The position numbers and the translations under genes are program-made. DNA of 31,801 nucleotides from an uncultured Fretibacterium sp. GTDB taxonomy: Bacteria > Synergistota > Synergistia > Synergistales > Aminobacteriaceae. The notes under the pieces were generated by a model that saw only the letters and a list, made by a program, of their open reading frames with translations, made no database searches and was not told the DNA's origin. Below, piece after piece: positions 1 through 9,300 of this stretch. The DNA is taken from positions 1 through 31,801 of the forward strand of contig CALBPU010000114.1 in NCBI GenBank assembly GCA_937899395.1, written 5' to 3'. Each line of letters begins with the position of its first letter. Position 1 is the first letter of the stretch.

Positions 1-914
1 ATTTCGTTCGCGCTGAGTCCCGAGTCGGATAACGCCCTCTGAGTCGGCTTGACAGTCCTGTCAAGAAGATCAGCAGTCATCTCTTCGAACTTTGCACGTG
101 TTAATTTCATTTCCAAATGCTTGGGTCCGGTCTGATTAGCAGTGATAAAAGGCAATGAAATCGTTGTTTCGGTCATGTTTGAAAGTTCGATTTTTGCTTT
201 TTCCGCGGCTTCTCTTAATCTCTGCATGGCCATGCTGTCGTTCTTTAAGTCAATACCTTCGGACTTTTTGAAGCCGTCAGCGATCCATTCGACGATTCTA
301 TTGTCCCAGTCATCGCCGCCGAGCCTGTTATCGCCTGCTGTGGCTTTGACTTCGAAGACTCCTTCAGCAACGTTAAGAATCGAAACGTCGAAAGTTCCGC
401 CGCCAAGATCAAAGACTAAAATATTCTGTTCGCCGGCTTTATTTTCGCCGTAAGCAAGACATGCCGCCGTGGGTTCGTTGATTATCCTTAAGACTTCGAG
501 CCCTGCAATCGTTCCTGCGTCTTTCGTTGCCTGTCTCTGAGCGTCAGTGAAATAAGCCGGAACTGTGATAACGGCTTTAGTAACGGTTTCGCCGAGATAA
601 TCTTCAGCATCGCGCTTTAATTTCTGCAAAATCATCGCTGAAATTTCCTGAGGCGTATATTTTTTGCCGTCGATTGAAACTCTGTAATCAGTTCCCATTT
701 CACGTTTAATTGACATTATAGTTCTGTCAGCATTGACGATTGCCTGACGTTTAGCGAGCTGTCCTACAAGCCTTTCGCCGTCTTTAGTGAAAGCTACAAC
801 TGAAGGCGTTGTTCTAGCACCTTCGTTATTAGGGATAATTGTTGTCTGATCTCCCTCTTGAACTGCTATGCAACTGTTTGTTGTTCCTAAATCAATTCCT
901 ACTACCTTTGCCAT
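1..914 (-). CDS. dnaK: Chaperone DnaK (Hsp70), N-terminal part; 3' end outside window
   Basis: ATP-dependent cytosolic Hsp70 chaperone that works with GrpE and DnaJ. About 304 codons are visible, covering the start of the protein and most of the ATPase domain; the family is usually 600-640 residues, so the substrate-binding half lies beyond position 1. Seen: N-terminal MAKVVGIDLGTTNSC (phosphate 1 loop), VPAYFTDAQRQATKDAG, INEPTAACLAYG and DLGGGTFDVS (phosphate 2), all Hsp70 signatures. The ATG at 914-912 is preceded by GGAGGAAATAATATT, a strong ribosome binding site. It follows grpE by 18 bases, as the third gene of an hrcA-grpE-dnaK operon under the CIRCE element at 2512-2538. dnaJ may follow outside the window. 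Identification is secure. Confidence 0.97.
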   Translation of the reverse strand, partial: MAKVVGIDLGTTNSCIAVQEGDQTTIIPNNEGARTTPSVVAFTKDGERLVGQLAKRQAIVNADRTIMSIKREMGTDYRVSIDGKKYTPQEISAMILQKLKRDAEDYLGETVTKAVITVPAYFTDAQRQATKDAGTIAGLEVLRIINEPTAACLAYGENKAGEQNILVFDLGGGTFDVSILNVAEGVFEVKATAGDNRLGGDDWDNRIVEWIADGFKKSEGIDLKNDSMAMQRLREAAEKAKIELSNMTETTISLPFITANQTGPKHLEMKLTRAKFEEMTADLLDRTVKPTQRALSDSGLSANE

Positions 915-932
915 AATATTATTTCCTCCAAA

Positions 933-1463
933 CTAATTTTTTTCTGTTTCTTTTTCTACAAATTTTCCTACTGTTACCTGCGATGGCCTTAAAATTCTTC
1001 CGTTTGCCTTATAACCTTTAAGTCTTTCTGTGATAACTTTACCGTCAAGTTCAGGATTATCAATTTCTTCTGTGCCTGCTGCGTCATGTAGTGAAGGATC
1101 AAAATTTTGTCCTTCAGTCTCAATGACACTCACACCAAAGTTTCCGAGAACGTTTATAAATTGCCTTTGAACCATTTGGACACCTTTTATAATGCTCTTA
1201 ACGTCTTCTGAGTTAGCAGCGTTCAAAGCTCTGTCAAGATTATCAAGCACCGGCAAAAATTCTTTGATTGTATCTTCTTGAGTACGCTGTCGAATTTCCA
1301 TGCGTTCTTTAACAGTTCGTTGACGGTAATTATAAAAATCAGCTCGTGCAAATGCTAATTCATTCTCAAGTTTTTCTATTTTTTCCTCAAAATTTTCAGC
1401 TTCAGTTTCATTTTCAGTGTTAATAACTTCAGTTTGCTTTTCTTGAATCTCTTGCTCGTCCAA
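933..1463 (-). CDS. grpE: Nucleotide exchange factor GrpE
   Basis: Co-chaperone that releases ADP from DnaK. About 176 residues: an acidic N-terminal tail rich in Glu, a long helix with coiled-coil character (EEKIEKLENELAFARADFYN), then the conserved NYRQRTVKER and FLPVLDNLDRAL segments and the beta domain (NFDPSLHDA, GYKANGRILRPSQVTVGK). A GTG at 1472 opens the frame, but it lies within the Shine-Dalgarno sequence AGGAGGTG. The TTG at 1463-1461 is 8 bases from AGGAGG and is the better start, so I use it; the protein then begins MDEQEIQEK. The 5' end overlaps the hrcA 3' end by about 35 bases, which suggests translational coupling. dnaK follows. Identification is secure; the start is inferred from spacing. 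Confidence 0.95.
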   Translation of the reverse strand: MDEQEIQEKQTEVINTENETEAENFEEKIEKLENELAFARADFYNYRQRTVKERMEIRQRTQEDTIKEFLPVLDNLDRALNAANSEDVKSIIKGVQMVQRQFINVLGNFGVSVIETEGQNFDPSLHDAAGTEEIDNPELDGKVITERLKGYKANGRILRPSQVTVGKFVEKETEKN

Positions 1464-2481
1464 CTTTTTCACCTCCTAAAGAATCTTCATCTAAAACTTC
1501 TGCAACACTTTCAAGAACACTTATAGATTTTTCATAATCCATTCTCAAAGGCCCTATCAAACCTAAAACTGCTTTTTGCTGACGAGGGCGTGCAGGTATT
1601 AAAATCATTGCGTTCTCTTCCATTCCTTCAGTTTCGTTTTCTTCACCCAATGAAATTTTCAACGCTGAACTTTTTCGGCATTTCTCAATCATGTGAGCTA
1701 AAGGTTTTTCCTGTTCAAGTAAATTCAAGACGGCCTGTAATCTTGAGAGCATTTGAAAATGAGGCAGAGCTAAAATTTGTCTTGCACCTGAGCTAAAGAA
1801 TTTATAATTTTGTTCGGTTAAAAATTTATCAAGCTCTTTAATAGCATCACGACACGATGTTTCAGCTTCCTCAAGCCCTCCTAAAACATATTGATATAAA
1901 GCCTCTCGAACTTCCGACCATGAATGACCGCTTGCAACAGTGTTAATTCTCCTGCTGAGTTCTTCAAGAGTTCCTGCGTCAATATCATAAGGCAAATTGA
2001 ATTGCGAATGATGAACAAGTCCTCCCTTCAAAACTATCAGAGCCAAAATATTATTTCCGCCCATCAAAATTAAATCTATGTGTTGAATTTCAGCGTCATC
2101 AAGAGTAGGGACTGCTGCAACAGCTACACAGTTAGTTAATCTTGCCATGAGGTGAGTTACATGGTTCAAAAGTTCTTCAACTCCGCTTCGGCTTCCTAGA
2201 ATTTCGCGTCTTATGTCAGCTTCATGAGAGTGATTTCTGGCTCTTGAAGTTACGCTGTCAACATAAACTCTGTAAGCTCTCGCAGTCGGCAACCTGCCCG
2301 ATGAAGTATGAGGCTGATAAAAATATCCGAGTTCTTCAAGATCGGCCATTTCATTCCTAATCGTAGCAGGGCTTAAACCTCTTATATACTTTTTAACGAT
2401 AGTTCTTGAGCCTGCAGGTTCTCCTGTCTTAATGTACTCGTAAACCACTGCAAGAATAATACTCAACTGTCTTTCCGTCAT
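1429..2481 (-). CDS. hrcA: Heat-inducible transcription repressor HrcA
   Basis: Repressor that binds CIRCE operators and shuts off heat-shock chaperone operons; its folding depends on GroEL. 350 residues, normal length. Seen: N-terminal winged helix (MTERQLSIILAVVYEYIKTG, then SRTIVKKYIRGLSPATIRNE and LEELGYFYQPHTSSGRLPT), followed by the GAF-like HrcA domain (LNVLLEQEK-type segment, IPARPRQQKAVLGLIGPLRMDYEKSIS). First gene of the hrcA-grpE-dnaK operon; its 3' end overlaps grpE. The ATG at 2481 has GAGGTGAG upstream at somewhat long spacing. A CIRCE element lies about 30 bases upstream, so autoregulation is expected. Identification is secure. Confidence 0.96.
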   Translation of the reverse strand: MTERQLSIILAVVYEYIKTGEPAGSRTIVKKYIRGLSPATIRNEMADLEELGYFYQPHTSSGRLPTARAYRVYVDSVTSRARNHSHEADIRREILGSRSGVEELLNHVTHLMARLTNCVAVAAVPTLDDAEIQHIDLILMGGNNILALIVLKGGLVHHSQFNLPYDIDAGTLEELSRRINTVASGHSWSEVREALYQYVLGGLEEAETSCRDAIKELDKFLTEQNYKFFSSGARQILALPHFQMLSRLQAVLNLLEQEKPLAHMIEKCRKSSALKISLGEENETEGMEENAMILIPARPRQQKAVLGLIGPLRMDYEKSISVLESVAEVLDEDSLGGEKVGRARDSRKAN

Positions 2482-2511
2482 TATATTTTATACTCACCTC
2501 TGTTTCTATTT

Positions 2512-2538
2512 TTAGCACTCTGTCTTAATGAGTGCCAT
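2512..2538 (-). promoter_or_regulatory. CIRCE operator upstream of hrcA
   Basis: Inverted repeat TTAGCACTC, 9-base spacer, GAGTGCCAT. The canonical element is TTAGCACTC-N9-GAGTGCTAA, so the left arm is perfect and the right arm matches at 7 of 9 positions. It lies between hrcA and the capD-like gene and is the expected HrcA binding site for the chaperone operon. I did not find a convincing -35/-10 pair beside it. Confidence 0.9.
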
Positions 2539-2600
2539 TAATTTTTTAACGCTGATAAGATTAGCAAAGAGAGTTAAAAATGTCAATATTTTTATCAACG

Positions 2601-2625
2601 ATTCGTGATTTTGTAGAACTATTTA
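2601..2625 (+). repeat. Imperfect 25-bp direct repeat, copy 1 (flanks capD-like gene)
   Basis: Begins ATTCGTGAT and ends TATTTA. It matches 4605-4629 at 21 of 25 positions in the same orientation. The two copies lie in the intergenic spaces on either side of the capD-like gene, about 2.0 kb apart. Function unknown; chance is possible in AT-rich DNA. Confidence 0.45.
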
Positions 2626-2645
2626 TTTATACAAATGATAAAAGT

Positions 2646-4475
2646 TTATAACGGCTGATATTCAGGCACTAATTCTTTTAATATTCTCAATGCCTCGTCC
2701 GGATTTTTCAAAGCATATTCGAGCTTTTCATCAATGTTAAAAATTTCGTCATCGGATTTTATGTTGCTCACAAAAATTTTCGGGTTCGGTGTTCTGTGTA
2801 CGCTTTTTTCATCGTAGAATAATTCCTCGTACAATTTTTCTCCCTGCCTTATTCCCGTGTAAACGATATTAATATCTTTGTAAGGTTCATAACCGCTTAA
2901 CCGTATTAAAAGTTCCGCCATCTCTTTTATGACTACAGGTTCGCCCATGTCAAGCACAAATAATTCTCCGCCTTTACCTAATGCACCTGCCTGAATAACA
3001 AGGCTTACTGCTTCAGGAATTAACATAAAATATCGTTTCATTTCGGGGTGCGTAACAGTTATAGGTTCACCTGCTTCAATTTGCTTTTCAAATTTCGGAA
3101 TGACACTTCCTCTACTTCCTAAAACATTTCCGAATCTTACTGCCATAAATTTTGTTTCAGGATAATTTTTTTGTTCATGTTCCAAAATTTTTTCGGCTAA
3201 TCTCTTTGTTGTTCCCATGATGCTCGACGGATTAACGGCCTTGTCCGTCGAAATCATTACCATTCTTTCGGCTTTATATTTTCCTGCACAGCGTGTTATT
3301 GTCCTTGTTCCTAAATCATTAACCCTCATTGCTTCACGAGGTGAAAATTCCATTAAAGGCACATGTTTATGAGCAGCTGCGTGAAAAATAACTTGTGGTC
3401 GATATTTTGCAAATAAATTTTCAATGGCAATTTCATCAGCTACATCAGCTATTACAGGCTGAACGGGAATTTTTGTATTCAAGTGATTTAATTTTTCAAG
3501 CAGCAAATATATGGACTGTTCACCATGACCTAAAACAAAAATTTCGGAAGGCTCATTATGGATTACCTGATTAACAATTTCGCTCCCTATTGAACCGCCT
3601 GCACCAGTTATCAAAATTTTTTTGCCCTTTATATAATTTGATGAAGCCTCCAAATTTATTTTCACAGGATCTCTTCCCAATAAATCCTCCAATTTAACTT
3701 TGCGGATTCTTGAAATCGAAAGTTGACCGTCCGCAAGTTCACGAAGGCTCGGCAAAATTCTCACCTGAATATTAAGCGGTGCAATAGCGTTGTAAATCTC
3801 GCGGATTTTTTTTCCTTTGAATGCCGATATTGCTATCAATACTACTTCAATATTTTCACGCTCAACAATTTCCTTCAAACTCGAAGTACTTCCAAGAACT
3901 TTTAATCCTGAAACATGCTTGCCGATTTTCTGAACATCATCATCAACAAATGCAACAGGATATAATTCGCTCCCGTTCCTCATTAAATCACGTGCCAAAA
4001 ATGAACCTGCTTCACCTGCTCCGATGATTAAAGTTTTAAGGCGTGATTTTTTATCGTGAGAATGAATTGATTTCGTCATTAACCACGAAAATCTTAATCC
4101 TCCGCACAAAAATAATCCCATTAAGAACGATATTGCGAATGATGTTCGAGGAAAGACAGCGATTTTGAAAATACCGTTTATAAGTAGGAATACAAGAATC
4201 GAAGTAATATAAAGCCAAATGAACCTGATATAATCCTCAGTTCCGGCGTGCTGCCATATCGTTTTATATTCCCCAAATAAATAAAAGAACAAAACACACA
4301 CAGCAGGCATCGCAAGCATCATATACAGCCAATCATTAACGAAAACCAGAATAATAAAACCAAGCCTTATTGCGTAACCTGCATAAACCGCAAGTGCAAG
4401 CAAAATAAAATCGAGCAGCGCAATTATTAAACCGATGTTTGAAATTTTTCCCCACTGCTCTTTAAGCCTTGACAC
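2646..4475 (-). CDS. Membrane nucleotide-sugar 4,6-dehydratase (CapD/PglF/WbpM family)
   Basis: Predicted NAD(P)-dependent UDP-N-acetyl-hexosamine 4,6-dehydratase that makes modified sugars for capsule, exopolysaccharide or glycoprotein glycans. 609 residues, normal for the long membrane form: about four transmembrane helices in residues 12-125, a first Rossmann-like domain with IIGAGEAGSF near residue 150, and an extended SDR domain from about residue 285 (ILITGAGGSIGSEI). The active-site region STDKAVNPSSIMGTTKR has Met where classical SDRs have Tyr, typical of this family. The start is GTG at 4475, nine bases after AGGAGT. It stands alone, divergent from dnaX. The family is secure; the exact sugar product cannot be read from sequence. 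A 25-base imperfect direct repeat flanks the gene. Confidence 0.9.
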   Translation of the reverse strand: MSRLKEQWGKISNIGLIIALLDFILLALAVYAGYAIRLGFIILVFVNDWLYMMLAMPAVCVLFFYLFGEYKTIWQHAGTEDYIRFIWLYITSILVFLLINGIFKIAVFPRTSFAISFLMGLFLCGGLRFSWLMTKSIHSHDKKSRLKTLIIGAGEAGSFLARDLMRNGSELYPVAFVDDDVQKIGKHVSGLKVLGSTSSLKEIVERENIEVVLIAISAFKGKKIREIYNAIAPLNIQVRILPSLRELADGQLSISRIRKVKLEDLLGRDPVKINLEASSNYIKGKKILITGAGGSIGSEIVNQVIHNEPSEIFVLGHGEQSIYLLLEKLNHLNTKIPVQPVIADVADEIAIENLFAKYRPQVIFHAAAHKHVPLMEFSPREAMRVNDLGTRTITRCAGKYKAERMVMISTDKAVNPSSIMGTTKRLAEKILEHEQKNYPETKFMAVRFGNVLGSRGSVIPKFEKQIEAGEPITVTHPEMKRYFMLIPEAVSLVIQAGALGKGGELFVLDMGEPVVIKEMAELLIRLSGYEPYKDINIVYTGIRQGEKLYEELFYDEKSVHRTPNPKIFVSNIKSDDEIFNIDEKLEYALKNPDEALRILKELVPEYQPL

Positions 4476-4604
4476 GCTTATTAACTCCTTTATGATAAAA
4501 TAGGAACGAGGAAGTAACTAATTGACAAAATAACATTCATCTTTTAGCACTCACCCGGAACTTCCTCATTCAGAAATTAATTATATCAGAATGGCTTGCT
4601 CCTA

Positions 4605-4629
4605 ATTCGTGATGTCGTAAAATTATTTA
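4605..4629 (+). repeat. Imperfect 25-bp direct repeat, copy 2 (flanks capD-like gene)
   Basis: Partner of 2601-2625 (ATTCGTGAT ... TATTTA, four mismatches). Located about 30 bases upstream of the dnaX start, so it may instead belong to the dnaX leader region. Confidence 0.45.
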
Positions 4630-4659
4630 AGATGAAATTTTGTTAGGGGTAAATTTTTA

Positions 4660-6363
4660 ATGAGTGTTTCTTTATATCGCAAATACCGTCCTCAAAATTT
4701 TGCGAGCGTCTCAGGTCAAAAGGCCGCTATCGACGTCATAACAAATTCAATCGCAAAATCTCATGTCGGTCATGCGTATTTATTTTCAGGCTCAAGGGGC
4801 TGCGGTAAAACTTCCGTCGCAAGAATTTTTGCGAAGGCTCTGAACTGTCTCGAACGTCAAGATTTTGAACCGTGCGGACATTGCAAAAACTGTTTAGCAA
4901 TAACTGACGGTGAAAGTCTTGATGTCATTGAAATTGACGGAGCCTCGAACAACAGTGTCGATGAAGTCAGAGAGTTAAAAGCTAATGTAACTCTTGCTCC
5001 GTTTAGCTCTAAATATAAAATCTATATTATCGATGAAGTTCACATGTTATCAACCGCGGCGTTTAATGCTCTCTTGAAAACTCTCGAAGAACCTCCCGAA
5101 CATGTAATTTTTATTTTAGCGACTACGGAACCTCATAAAGTACCCGTTACAATTCGTTCACGATGTCAGCATATACCCTTTCACAGCATAAAGCCTGAGG
5201 ATATTTTCGCGAGGCTGAAAACTGTTTGTGAATCTGAAAATATTAGTGCCGATGATGAAGCCTTATGGGAAATTTCGAGGCAGGCTGACGGAGCATTGAG
5301 GGACGCTTTGTCATTGCTCGAACAAATCATGGCCGCAAGCAATGAAAATATTACTCTTGAAAATGTTGAAAATGTTTTAGGTTCGGGAAGTCGTACAGCC
5401 TTTGAACGTTGGATTAAAATTTTGCGCTCTGATCCTGTTGAAGCATATTCAAATCTGAAATCAATGTTTGATTCGGGGGCTTCAGGAGTGAGAATCTTCG
5501 AGGAAATGTTTTTAATGGTTCGTGATTTATGGCTTGTATCAAAATGGCACGATATTTCTGACAGTCTCGGAGCTTCTGAGCATGAACAAAAATTTTTGCT
5601 CGATGAAGTAAATAATTGGAAAACTGAAGAACTTCATACGCTCTTAAAATCAATCATGCAAATTTTAACAAAAGCTCGTACAGGTGTCAGGAATGATATT
5701 TTATTAGGATATTTCATGATGAAATTTGTAGGAGGAGATGAAGAGGAAAACGAAATTTCAAACATAACCCCTGTATCAGTAAGTCTGAAATCTCCGCTTA
5801 ATAATGTTGTCGAAAATTACAGCAAAATAAATCCTGCTCCCGTTGAGAAAACAATATCAAGAGAAACTATTGAGCCTGAACCTGCTGAAATTGATATTAA
5901 TTTTAAGGAAGAGTTAATAAATTTTTCTCATGATAAAAATTTCCTGATTTATTGCAGCCTTTATAATTCAAAACCTTATAAACGCGAAAATAATTTAGTT
6001 CTGTCTTTTGAAAGCTCATATAATTATGAAGTCTTAAAACAAACCGTCAACGCTTCAGCTTTATCAAATATTTTTAATGATTACGATAATGTTATCTTGC
6101 GTCATAATGACGTTGAATACATTTGCCCGAAATTTTCAAATGATGTTCAAGAGAAGAAGACTAAAATATTAAATCCTGAACCTGTTGAAGAAGAAATTAA
6201 AGATGAAAAAAATTATTCAAGTTTCGGCAGCTTCATTGATAATTTATCCCGAATGGGCTGTAACGTTGAAGTAATTTTGCGTAAACATAACGAAACTCAA
6301 GAAGAATTTGATGAAACGACATTAACAGACCTTGACGCTGAACATGAAAAGGAGAATGAATAA
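4660..6363 (+). CDS. dnaX: DNA polymerase III subunit gamma/tau
   Basis: Clamp-loader ATPase that loads the sliding clamp and couples it to the polymerase. 567 residues. Seen: N-terminal MSVSLYRKYRPQNFASVSGQ, Walker A GSRGCGKTS near residue 45, the four-Cys zinc segment (CLERQDFEPCGHCKNC), Walker B IIDEVHMLS, sensor 1 ILATTEPHKVP, and the Arg finger SRCQ. After residue 370 the sequence is weakly conserved and Glu/Asn rich, as is usual for the tau part. The ATG at 4660 has AGGGGT nine bases upstream. dnaE starts 6 bases after the stop, so the two replication genes appear to form an operon. I saw no clear slippery site for a gamma/tau frameshift. Identification is secure. Confidence 0.96.
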   Translation: MSVSLYRKYRPQNFASVSGQKAAIDVITNSIAKSHVGHAYLFSGSRGCGKTSVARIFAKALNCLERQDFEPCGHCKNCLAITDGESLDVIEIDGASNNSVDEVRELKANVTLAPFSSKYKIYIIDEVHMLSTAAFNALLKTLEEPPEHVIFILATTEPHKVPVTIRSRCQHIPFHSIKPEDIFARLKTVCESENISADDEALWEISRQADGALRDALSLLEQIMAASNENITLENVENVLGSGSRTAFERWIKILRSDPVEAYSNLKSMFDSGASGVRIFEEMFLMVRDLWLVSKWHDISDSLGASEHEQKFLLDEVNNWKTEELHTLLKSIMQILTKARTGVRNDILLGYFMMKFVGGDEEENEISNITPVSVSLKSPLNNVVENYSKINPAPVEKTISRETIEPEPAEIDINFKEELINFSHDKNFLIYCSLYNSKPYKRENNLVLSFESSYNYEVLKQTVNASALSNIFNDYDNVILRHNDVEYICPKFSNDVQEKKTKILNPEPVEEEIKDEKNYSSFGSFIDNLSRMGCNVEVILRKHNETQEEFDETTLTDLDAEHEKENE

Positions 6364-6369
6364 AATATT

Positions 6370-9300
6370 ATGGAATTTGTACATTTACACGTTCACACTG
6401 AATACAGTTTGCTTGACGGAGCAATAAGAACTAAAGACCTTGCGAAAAAAGTTTCGGGTTGGGACAATAAAGCCGTCGCAATTACGGATCACGGAGTTAT
6501 GTACGGAGCAGTTGAATTTTACGAGAATTGCAAAGCTTGCGGCGTGAAACCGATTTTAGGCTGTGAAACTTATGTATGTCCTGAAGGAATTTCCTATCGT
6601 GAAAGCAAAAGGAATAATCATTTATTATTGCTCGCTGAAAATGAAACAGGCTGGCACAATCTCATTAAATTGATTTCAATCGCAAATACTGAAGGATTTT
6701 ATTATAAGCCGAGAATAGATCATTCGCTTTTAGCACAATATCATGAGGGCATAATAGCTTCATCTGCATGTCTGGCAGGAGAAATTCCTCAGTTTATTTT
6801 GAACGGTAACATTGATAAGGCTATCGAATGCGCAAATACTTACAAAAATATTATGGGCGAAGATAATTTTTTCCTAGAAGTTATGCCGAACTCATTAAAA
6901 GAACAGGAAAAAGTTAATAACGCAATATTTGAAATTGCTGAAAAATGTAATATTTCTGTAATAGCTACGGGAGACGCTCATTATTTGAACAGCGGTGATT
7001 ATGAATGGCACAAAACGTTATTGAAGATTAACACTCATGCAGATCCTAATGATGACGCATTCGGATTTTCGGACAATGATTTTTACCTGAAATCACCCGA
7101 AGAATTTTATGAAAAATTCGGAAGCGTTTGCCCTAAAGCATTAGAGAACACGGTAATAATTGCTGACAGATGCAATGTTAATTTACCGTTAAAAACGGGA
7201 CATTATATCTTGCCGAAAATAAAACTTGAAGAAGGAGAAACAGCGGAAGATAACTTGCGTACAAGGGCATATTCAGGACTTAAAGCAAGGTTTGAAGATT
7301 TAGGGCGCGGGGAAATTCCTGACGAATATATGAAACGCCTTGAATATGAACTGGGTATCATAAAGGACATGGGCTTCTCTGCATACTTTTTAATCGTTTC
7401 GGGAATTATTCAGAAAGCTAAAAGTGAAAATATTCCTATAGGTCCGGGAAGAGGTTCTGCGGCAGGATCTCTTGTAGCGTGGAGCTTAAAAATCACCGAG
7501 CTTGATCCTTTGAAATATAATTTGCTCTTTGAAAGATTCTTAAATCCCGAAAGAATTTCAATGCCCGATATTGATACAGATGTTTCGGATAAAGGAAGAG
7601 ACAGGCTGTTGAAGATTATCGCACAAACTTACGGAGTGGATCATGTATCGCAGATTATAACTTTCGGAAGAATGAAGGGCAGGCAATCCGTAAAAGATGT
7701 CGGTAGAGCTATGGGAGTTGATTATAACATCATGGACAAAACAGCAAAAATGATTCCGGCCATGTCGAAAAGTCTCAATGAAGCTCTTGAAGCAACACCC
7801 GAATTAAAATCAAGCATTGCTGAAGATGACACTCTCAAAAATGTAATTGACACCGCTAAAAACATTGAAGGATTAGCACGCCACACTTCACAGCACGCAG
7901 CAGGTGTTGTAATTACTCCCGAACCTATAACAAATTATGTTCCGGTTAAAAAAATAAGCACGGGAAAAAATGTTCAAGCCGAAAAAAATCAGGAAATCAG
8001 TCAAATTGTAACTCAATTTACAATGGAGCCTGTCGAAAAATTAGGGCTTGTTAAAATGGACTTTTTGGGATTAAGCACGCTCTCAATAATTGAAGAAGCT
8101 CTTGAAAATATCAAGAATAACAAAAAACCTCTTCCGAATCTTAACGAAGTCAATGACAAAATGAACGATGAAAGAACCTTCAAACTTTTACAGGAAGCTG
8201 ACACTATGGGAGTATTTCAGCTTGAATCTGACGGAATACGCTCGATGTTGCGAAAATTAAGGATTGACCGTTTTGAGGATTTAGTAGCGGCTTTAGCGAT
8301 GTACAGACCGGGACCTCTTGATAGTGGAATGGTGGATCAATATATTGACTGTAAGCACGGAAGATCAGAACCTCATTATCCTCACCCGTTGCTTGAAAAT
8401 ACGTTAAAAGAAACTTACGGAGTTATTTTGTATCAGGAACAGGTTATGCAATGCGCTTCGGTTTTGGCTGGATATACACTTGGAGAAGCGGACTTGTTAA
8501 GGCGTGCAATGGGAAAAAAGAAAGTTGAGGTTATGCAGGAACAACGAGCAAAATTTGTTGAAGGCGCATTGAAAAATAATATCGACGAAAAAACAGCTTC
8601 AAATATTTTTGACATCATCGAAAAATTTGCCGGTTACGGTTTCAACAAATCACACAGTGCTGCTTATGCTTTAATTTCGTACGATACGGCGTGGCTCAAA
8701 GCGAATTACAAGACTGAATTTATGGCATCATATCTTTCAAGCCAAATGAAAGCGAAAAAGGAAGTCTTAGGGCGTTATGTCAGTGAAGTTCGACAGAGCG
8801 GTGTAAAAGTTTTGCCGCCTGATATAAATACTTCAATGGAAAGTTTTACGGCAGTCGGAGAAGTAATTCGTTTCGGATTAGGAGCTGTCTCAAGAGTCGG
8901 ACATAATACCGTTGAAATGATTGTTCAAGAACGTAAGAAGGGAAAATTTGAATCGTTTTGGGATTTTGTTAAGCGTGTTGATATGAGCCTGATGAATAAA
9001 TCGGTGTTTGAAAATTTAATCAAGGCGGGAGCGTTCGATGAGCTTTTGCCAAACAGAGCAAGATTAATTAATGCCGTTCCATCATTCTTGAAAGCAATTC
9101 AAAATATAACTCCGAAAAAAGATGACAGGCAGTTAGGATTTTTTGACACTGAAGAAATTGTTATTAATGAACCCGATATGCCGGAAGTAAACGAATATGA
9201 AGAACATGAAAAATTAAATTATGAGAAGGAAGTTACGGGGCTTTATATTTCGGGACATCCTTATGAGACATATCAATCGAAATTTGAGCCATATGTAAAT

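Noticed and set aside
4508..4567. Inverted repeat GAGGAAGT ... ACTTCCTC upstream of dnaX.
   Set aside because: Only 8 bases per arm with a loop of about 45 bases; no T-run or conserved context, so not called a terminator or operator.
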